A stretch of DNA of 11,006 nt from Alphaproteobacteria bacterium (GTDB lineage Bacteria; Pseudomonadota; Alphaproteobacteria; Micavibrionales; Micavibrionaceae): assembly GCA_030432775.1 (NCBI GenBank), contig JAUILO010000083.1, positions 1-11,006 on the forward strand. The letters are read 5' to 3'. Both the position numbers and the translations under genes were made by a program. The first letter of the stretch is position 1, and every line of letters starts with the position of its first letter. A model generated the notes under the pieces. That model saw nothing but the letters and a program-made list of their open reading frames with translations, was not told the origin of the DNA and did not search any database. Positions 6,814-11,006 of the stretch are shown piece by piece.

Positions 6814-6972
6814 ATGGAGTCGTTTGCGATCTGGCGCGTGTTTGCGCACGGTTGTGAGGCTTTGTTATGCGCCGCAAGCTTGTTTTTCTTGTTTGTGTTT
6901 ATCGCTTGTATGTTCTGGTTTGGCGACATAACGCCGCAACGTCACGCGCGCCAACATAATCACATATATTAA
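6814..6972 (+). CDS. Possible small single-pass membrane peptide, 52 aa
   Basis: A short open frame begins at ATG 6814, with AGGG (6803-6806) 7 nt upstream, and ends at TAA 6970-6972. The predicted peptide has a short N-terminal part (MESFAIWRVFAHGCE), one strongly hydrophobic stretch rich in Leu/Phe/Ala (about residues 16-37, ending FWFG) and a basic, His-rich tail (RHARQHNHIY). This is a plausible small membrane protein. It lies 40 nt after fabI, in the same direction, and its last 74 nt overlap the 3' end of the convergent gene at 6899-7303. Against it: it is short, the hydrophobicity could be chance, and I recognise no family. Confidence 0.3.
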   Translation: MESFAIWRVFAHGCEALLCAASLFFLFVFIACMFWFGDITPQRHARQHNHIY

Positions 6973-7303
6973 TCATACGTGCTCTGTGTGCTTCTTCGGG
7001 TAATGCCTCAACCAGTGCGGCTTCGCCAAATTGCCGTTTAAGCGCGGGCAGGGATGCGCTCATATATAAAAGCATGCCCATGGTCTGCGTTGAATCATCC
7101 GTGTTAGGGGCTTTGCCTTCGGCGCTTTCGTTGAATGACATCATAGCCTCGGCTCTGCTAGCCAGCTTTGCTTCATCTTCGTTCATATCCAAAATTGTCT
7201 GACGGATGGCCGCTTCGCCGAAAGTTTCAAGTAAATTGGCGCTGAATTTTTTTACCATGCTATGCAAGGTGGCAATTTCGTTGATATCTGGCTGTTCAAA
7301 CAT
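6899..7303 (-). CDS. Hypothetical small helical protein, paralogue of its upstream neighbour
   Basis: A 134-residue, probably alpha-helical soluble protein of unknown family. The start at 7301-7303 is well supported by GGGAG (7310-7314, minus strand) 6 nt upstream. It is clearly related to the product of 7329-7727: shared pattern F-x-x-NLL near residue 20, FN near 57, and the best block, LxxxFGEAALVEALPxxA (88-105), followed by an LAxLC-like AALC (123-126). It also has an internal echo: LLETFGEAAIRQTI (24-37) resembles LKRQFGEAALVEAL (88-101), 64 residues apart. No signal peptide, membrane segment or catalytic motif is visible. Only 25 nt separate it from the upstream gene, so the two form an operon. 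Function unknown. Confidence 0.8.
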   Translation of the reverse strand: MFEQPDINEIATLHSMVKKFSANLLETFGEAAIRQTILDMNEDEAKLASRAEAMMSFNESAEGKAPNTDDSTQTMGMLLYMSASLPALKRQFGEAALVEALPEEAHRARMINICDYVGARDVAALCRQTRTYKR

Positions 7304-7328
7304 AATTATCTCCCGAGAAAATGGTGAT

Positions 7329-7727
7329 CTATTTCATATTCATATCCATGCCCTTTTGACAGAGCCCGGCGAGGCCGTATTCGGATAATCTTCTATATAG
7401 ATCAATAGTTTCTTTTGTTTTTGCTTTATCAGGCAGGGCTTCCAATAGAGTGGCTTCGCCGAAAAGCTCTGTTAAGCTGCGCAAACTGGTTGCCACATAT
7501 TGGGTTTGAATAAGGGCATGTACGAATTTTTGATCAGGCTCACCGTTAAAAATACGGGTAAGCTCCAGCATTTCAAATTCATATTCCTCAGCTTGAGTAA
7601 GGTTGTTCTCAAACTGGCGTACGCCTTGTGGACCGATGGATTTTAACAGATTATCCCTAAACTCATCCGCAATCTGGATAAGTGTATCAATATCCAAATC
7701 GGTTAAACCGTAAGGATTGTTAATCAT
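7329..7727 (-). CDS. Hypothetical small helical protein, first gene of the paralogue pair
   Basis: A 132-residue, acidic, probably helical protein of unknown family. The start at 7725-7727 has AGGG (7734-7737, minus strand) 6 nt upstream. The sequence aligns along its length with the next gene in the operon: FRDNLLKS-G-x-x-GVRQ (23-38), FNGEPD (60-65), and SLRSLTELFGEATLLEALP (81-99) followed by GLAGLC (118-123). The segment LLKSIGPQGVRQF (27-39) looks like a diverged copy of LTELFGEATLLEA (85-97), so an internal duplication probably preceded the gene duplication. The C-terminus is Met/Lys rich (KGMDMNMK). A possible promoter lies at 7759-7787. No known domain, export signal or active site is visible. 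Confidence 0.8.
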   Translation of the reverse strand: MINNPYGLTDLDIDTLIQIADEFRDNLLKSIGPQGVRQFENNLTQAEEYEFEMLELTRIFNGEPDQKFVHALIQTQYVATSLRSLTELFGEATLLEALPDKAKTKETIDLYRRLSEYGLAGLCQKGMDMNMK

Positions 7728-7758
7728 TATATGCCCTGTTCAACTCATTTTTTTATTT

Positions 7759-7787
7759 AGGCTACAGAGAGAACTCTTCTCGGTCAA
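7759..7787 (-). promoter_or_regulatory. Possible promoter of the paralogue pair, with a palindrome in the spacer
   Basis: On the minus strand TTGACC (7782-7787) is followed by a 17-bp spacer and TAGCCT (7759-7764). The -35 is good; the -10 keeps only T1, A2 and T6. The spacer contains the inverted repeat GAGAA-CTC-TTCTC (7769-7781), which could be an operator. It is not a terminator, since no T-run follows on the strand where genes end. Confidence 0.35.
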
Positions 7788-7833
7788 GCAGAAGAAATAA
7801 AGGGGAAGATCAGGCAGGGTATGCTAGACGGTC

Positions 7834-8580
7834 TTAATGCACGGTCAGCAAGCTATCTTGCAATACATCCGGCACATCGGTAAACATGGTATCAATACCC
7901 CATCCTTGAAGCTTACGCGCCGTTTGCGGGTCATTGATCGTGTAGGCCAACACAGGTTTATCAAGATCAATAATTTGTTCTACTTCCTCGCGTGTGACTG
8001 TATTGCCGTTAATATTAATTGTTGTAACATCAAGATATTCAGCAAGGTCACGCCAGTTTTCCGGCCATTCTTCAGGTAGGAGTAAGCCGCGATTCCAGTC
8101 AGTGGCCATATCAAGTGCAGTTTCAAGTGAGACATGCTCAAAGCTTGAGATAAGCAATCTGTCATGCGCATCCCAGTAATGGGATAACAGATCAAGTGCT
8201 ATTTCTGCTGTTTCTTTTTCCCGTCCAGGGCATGGTTTGATTTCAAGGTTCAGGCCAAGATCAAGTTCGATCAGCAATTCAATTGTTTCTTCGAGAGTGG
8301 GAATTTTTATGCCTGTAAAACCGTCAGAGAACCAGCTACCGGCCTCTAATTGTTTCAGGTCTTCGTATAATGTCTGTGCCATTGGGCCGTGCCCGTTGGT
8401 GGTGCGGTCCAGTGTGTCGTCATGAAATATAACAGGGACATTATCTGCTGTGAGTTTGACGTCCAATTCAACCCATTCTACGCCCATCTCGGCCGCAGTA
8501 TTTATGGATTCAAGTGTGTTTTCCGGTGCGTAACCACAAGCGCCACGATGGCCGATGATTTTGGGAAGTTTTATTGTCAT
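7834..8580 (-). CDS. ugpQ: Glycerophosphodiester phosphodiesterase
   Basis: Hydrolyses glycerophosphodiesters, products of phospholipid turnover, to glycerol-3-phosphate and an alcohol. The 248-residue protein has no signal peptide, so it is the cytoplasmic UgpQ type rather than periplasmic GlpQ. Family motifs in a TIM barrel are HRGACGYAPENT (11-22), VELDVKLT (37-44), HDDTLDRTT (53-61) and LNLEIKP (110-116). Expected catalytic and metal-binding residues are His11, Arg12, Glu38, Asp40, His53 and Glu113, all present. The C-terminal VLAYTIND and GIDTMFTDVPD segments are also typical. The start at 8578-8580 matches the family N-terminus, but only a weak AAAGA precedes it. It follows pnp in the same direction, separated by a strong terminator. 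No ugp transport genes are nearby, so recycling of membrane lipids is a reasonable inference. Confidence 0.94.
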   Translation of the reverse strand: MTIKLPKIIGHRGACGYAPENTLESINTAAEMGVEWVELDVKLTADNVPVIFHDDTLDRTTNGHGPMAQTLYEDLKQLEAGSWFSDGFTGIKIPTLEETIELLIELDLGLNLEIKPCPGREKETAEIALDLLSHYWDAHDRLLISSFEHVSLETALDMATDWNRGLLLPEEWPENWRDLAEYLDVTTININGNTVTREEVEQIIDLDKPVLAYTINDPQTARKLQGWGIDTMFTDVPDVLQDSLLTVH

Positions 8581-8583
8581 GGG

Positions 8584-8619
8584 TCTTTAACTCACAAAAA
8601 ATCTTTAACTCATAAAAAA
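8584..8619. repeat. 18-bp tandem duplication between ugpQ and the pnp terminator
   Basis: Two adjacent copies of TCTTTAACTCAyAAAAAA (8584-8601 and 8602-8619) differ at one base. On the minus strand these form the leader just before ugpQ: the outer copy is the T-run side of the pnp terminator, and the inner copy ends 3 nt before the ugpQ start codon. Read that way each copy contains a start-Ser-stop trinucleotide set, ATG AGT TAA in the outer copy and GTG AGT TAA in the inner copy. Confidence 0.85.
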
Positions 8620-8660
8620 AGCAGAAGGGCAGACCATGATAAGTTTGCTCTTCTGCTTTT
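8614..8660 (-). terminator. Rho-independent terminator of pnp, probably bidirectional
   Basis: The arms AAAAGCAGAAG (8617-8627) and CTTCTGCTTTT (8650-8660) pair perfectly, and the stem continues through a G-T wobble and three more pairs (8628-8631 with 8646-8649), leaving a 14-nt loop. On the minus strand the stem is followed by a run of seven T (8614-8620), 14 nt after the pnp stop codon. On the plus strand TTTTATGTTTTT follows, so it may also act in that direction. Confidence 0.88.
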
Positions 8661-8673
8661 ATGTTTTTAAGAA

Positions 8674-10818
8674 TTAGCCGTTCGCTTCTTTTTTGTCGTC
8701 TTTGTCACCCTTGGGAATGACTTCACCAGTTTCCTGGTCAACGCGCTTCATAGAAAGCTTCACTTTGCCGCGATCATCAAAACCGATCAGCAATACTTTA
8801 ACTGTATCGCCTTCGTTAATGATGTCTGTTGTTTTCTTGACGTGGTGGTCAGCAAGTTCAGATATGTGAACCAAGCCGTCTTTAGCACCCATAAAGGTCA
8901 CGAAAGCACCGAAATCAACAACCTTAGCAACTTTACCCGTGTAAACTTTGTTAAGCTCAGGCTCTTCCGTCAGGTCTTTGATCCATTTTACAGCAGCAGC
9001 AATTGAAGAGCTGTCACTTGCGTAAACTTTCACTGTACCATCGTCTTCGATGTCGATTTTAGCGCCTGTTGTCTCAACGATCTCGCGGATAACTTTACCG
9101 CCAGTACCGATAACATCACGGATTTTATCGACAGGAACTTTCAGTGTTTCAACTTTAGGAGCTGTGTCATGCATTGTATCACGAGACTCAGTCAAAGCTC
9201 CGGCCATTTCGCCAAGGATATGAAGACGTCCGGCTTTAGCTTGTTCTAGTGCGATCTTCATGATTTCTTCTGTGATAGATGTAATTTTGATATCCATTTG
9301 AAGAGATGTCAGACCTTGGTCAGAACCAGCTACTTTAAAGTCCATGTCACCGAGGTGATCTTCATCACCAAGAATGTCGGAAAGAACAGCAAAGTCGTCG
9401 CCTTCTTTAATTAGACCCATAGCAATACCAGCTACCGGACGGGCAAGAGGAACACCGGCATCCATTAAGGATAGTGATGTGCCACAAACTGTTGCCATAG
9501 AAGACGAACCGTTTGATTCAGTAATTTCCGATACAACACGCATTGTGTATGGGAATTCTTCTTTAGTAGGAAGAAGAGGTCTGATTGCGCGCCATGCAAG
9601 TTTACCGTGACCGATTTCGCGGCGGCCTGTAAAGCCGATACGGCCAGCTTCACCCACAGAATATGGAGGGAAGTTGTAATGCAGCATGAAGTTTGACCTG
9701 TATTCGCCTTCTAGTGCGTCAATGATCTGTTCGTCTTGTGCTGTACCAAGTGTAGTCACAACAAGAGCCTGTGTTTCTCCACGTGTGAACAAAGCAGAAC
9801 CGTGCGTACGTGATAGAATGCCAACTTCAGAAACGATCTGACGAACAGTTTTTGTATCACGTCCATCAATTCTTTTACCTGTTTTCAGGATAGAACCACG
9901 AACAACATCAGCTTCTGCGCCTTTGAATTTAGAGTTAACAAGAGCGGCGTTAATTTCGCCTTCTTCTTCAACGTATTTCTCAATGGCTTTTTCACGGATT
10001 GCAGAAACAGCAGCTTGGCGCTCTTGCTTATCAACAATGCTATATGCTTTTTCAAGATCTTTAGAGAAATCCTTGGAAATGCCTTCAGCAACTTTCTTGA
10101 CAGCGTCGCTAGTCTCAGGAAGATCCCAAGGCTCTTTTGCGCACATTTCAGCAAGACCGATAATACCGTCAATCACAGGTTGGAATGCTTTCCAGCCCGT
10201 CATGACTGCATCAAGCATTGTGTCTTCTGAAAGTTCCTGAGCTTCTGATTCAACCATCAGAACGCCTTCGGATGTACCGGCAAGAACAAGATCAAGTTTG
10301 CTTTCAGCTATTTCTTGTGTTGTCGGGTTGATAATGAACTTGTCATCAATCAAACCCACACGTGCTGCGCCAATAGGTCCCATAAATGGGATACCTGAAA
10401 TTGTAAGAGCAGCAGAACAGCCGATCATGGCAACTATATCTGGGTCATTTTCAAGATCATGTGTGATAACAGTCGCAATAACTTGAACTTCATTCAAGAA
10501 GCCTTTTGGGAATAATGGACGTATCGGACGGTCGATCAAACGACTAACCAGTGTTTCTTTTTCAGTCGGACGACCTTCACGTTTGAAGAAGCCACCGGGG
10601 ATTTTACCGGCTGCGTATGTTTTTTCCTGGTAGTTTACTGTTAGTGGGAAGAAGTCCTGACCATCACGGACAGATTTGCTTCCAACAACTGTACAAAGAA
10701 CACTAGTTTCGCCAATAGTGGCTATGACAGCGCCATCGGCCTGACGGGCGACTTTACCTGTCTCGAGGGTTAGTGTTTTACCCGCGAAATCGATTTCTTT
10801 ACGAAAAACGTTAAACAT
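8674..10818 (-). CDS. pnp: Polynucleotide phosphorylase (PNPase)
   Basis: 3'-to-5' phosphorolytic exoribonuclease, a homotrimer and core of the RNA degradosome. The 714-residue protein is full length. Domains in order: first RNase PH-like domain (about 1-215) with GGFFKREGRPTEKE and LIDRPIRPLFPKGF; an alpha-helical linker (about 240-305); the second, catalytic RNase PH-like domain (about 310-540) with GSSSMATVCG and the active-site segment GDEDHLGDMDFK, in which Asp487, Asp493 and Lys495 match E. coli Asp486, Asp492 and Lys494; a KH domain (about 560-615) with IGTGGKVIREI; and an S1 domain (about 624-692) with FGAFV and GLVHISELADH. A short charged tail follows. The start at 10816-10818 has AAAGGA (10827-10832, minus strand) 8 nt upstream. 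rpsO, the usual upstream partner, would lie beyond the window. Confidence 0.98.
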   Translation of the reverse strand: MFNVFRKEIDFAGKTLTLETGKVARQADGAVIATIGETSVLCTVVGSKSVRDGQDFFPLTVNYQEKTYAAGKIPGGFFKREGRPTEKETLVSRLIDRPIRPLFPKGFLNEVQVIATVITHDLENDPDIVAMIGCSAALTISGIPFMGPIGAARVGLIDDKFIINPTTQEIAESKLDLVLAGTSEGVLMVESEAQELSEDTMLDAVMTGWKAFQPVIDGIIGLAEMCAKEPWDLPETSDAVKKVAEGISKDFSKDLEKAYSIVDKQERQAAVSAIREKAIEKYVEEEGEINAALVNSKFKGAEADVVRGSILKTGKRIDGRDTKTVRQIVSEVGILSRTHGSALFTRGETQALVVTTLGTAQDEQIIDALEGEYRSNFMLHYNFPPYSVGEAGRIGFTGRREIGHGKLAWRAIRPLLPTKEEFPYTMRVVSEITESNGSSSMATVCGTSLSLMDAGVPLARPVAGIAMGLIKEGDDFAVLSDILGDEDHLGDMDFKVAGSDQGLTSLQMDIKITSITEEIMKIALEQAKAGRLHILGEMAGALTESRDTMHDTAPKVETLKVPVDKIRDVIGTGGKVIREIVETTGAKIDIEDDGTVKVYASDSSSIAAAVKWIKDLTEEPELNKVYTGKVAKVVDFGAFVTFMGAKDGLVHISELADHHVKKTTDIINEGDTVKVLLIGFDDRGKVKLSMKRVDQETGEVIPKGDKDDKKEANG

Positions 10819-10842
10819 AGAATATTTCCTTTCATATGGTTT

Positions 10843-10884
10843 CTATGTGCGTTCATAGCGCCCGGTTATCTGTAGTTTATAAAC
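10843..10884 (-). promoter_or_regulatory. Small symmetric elements in the pnp leader
   Basis: Close to the pnp ribosome-binding site lie CTATG-N6-CATAG (10843-10858), a 5-bp hairpin, and the palindrome GTTTATAAAC (10875-10884), flanked so that TCTGT (10869-10873) can also pair with ACAGA (10883-10887). A second 10-bp palindrome, GCTTTAAAGC, is at 10931-10940. These could shape the leader RNA or be protein sites; each is short enough to be chance. I saw no confident promoter in 10819-10943. Confidence 0.25.
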
Positions 10885-10943
10885 AGAGAATACCAGCGTT
10901 ACGAACCTTACTATTTATTACCTTTGAAGGGCTTTAAAGCTTC

Positions 10944-11006
10944 GGTGGACAGTTGATAGCGGTTCTGTAGAATTTGTGTGTGGGGAACCGCTATCAACAG
11001 TCAACC
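10944..11006 (-). repeat. Long inverted repeat upstream of pnp, cut by the window edge
   Basis: A perfect 14-bp inverted repeat, GTTGATAGCGGTTC (10952-10965) and GAACCGCTATCAAC (10985-10998), flanks a 19-nt loop. Pairing continues outward with 20 matches in 22 positions per arm (10944-10965 with 10985-11006) and reaches the last base, so the true stem may be longer. It lies 126 nt or more upstream of the pnp start. No T-run follows on the minus strand (the sequence continues TCCACCGAAG), so it is not a standard terminator. In E. coli the pnp leader carries a long hairpin cut by RNase III for autocontrol; a similar role is a reasonable inference. A dispersed palindromic element is the alternative. 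Confidence 0.75.

Noticed and set aside
6831..6852. GC-rich symmetry after fabI as a terminator
   Set aside because: Stems are only 4-5 bp and no T-run follows on either strand.
7769..7781. GAGAA-CTC-TTCTC as a terminator of ugpQ
   Set aside because: Short 5-bp stem and no T-run downstream on the minus strand; better explained as a possible operator.
9374..10486. Several frames of 60-105 aa antisense to pnp on the plus strand
   Set aside because: All fall within highly conserved pnp coding sequence and have no family features.

Overview
The window reads as an ordinary, gene-dense piece of chromosome from an alphaproteobacterium of moderate GC content. This rests on the fabA-fabB-fabI order, a FabI of the HAIAYSDKEELKGRYVDTS type, and a periplasmic SH3 protein ending in GW...WGIY, a form common in alphaproteobacteria. 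Assignment below class level cannot be made from the sequence; a Micavibrio-like or other uncultured lineage is only a guess. No mobile element, CRISPR array, rRNA or tRNA was seen.

Left part (1-2944): the 3' end of an A-type Fe-S carrier gene faces dusA (tRNA dihydrouridine synthase, minus strand). dusA diverges from sseA (3-mercaptopyruvate sulfurtransferase-like), which is followed after 32 nt by an exported SH3-domain protein.

Middle part (2945-6972): an intergenic segment carries two perfect DnaA boxes and a third degenerate copy in a 12-bp tandem array. Next come a 324-aa gene I cannot assign and then the fabA-fabB-fabI operon. FabA makes and isomerises the trans-2 intermediate, FabB elongates the cis-3 product, and FabI reduces enoyl-ACP; together they supply unsaturated and saturated acyl chains. 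A good sigma70-type promoter lies just before fabA. A possible 52-aa membrane peptide gene follows fabI.

Right part (6899-11006): all convincing genes are on the minus strand. In transcription order these are a leader with a long inverted repeat, pnp (polynucleotide phosphorylase), a strong terminator, ugpQ (glycerophosphodiester phosphodiesterase), and a two-gene operon of small paralogous helical proteins of unknown family.

I found no obvious new multi-gene system. The parts most worth a second look are the DnaA-box array with its unknown downstream gene, the small paralogue pair with internal duplication, and the hairpin upstream of pnp that runs into the window edge.
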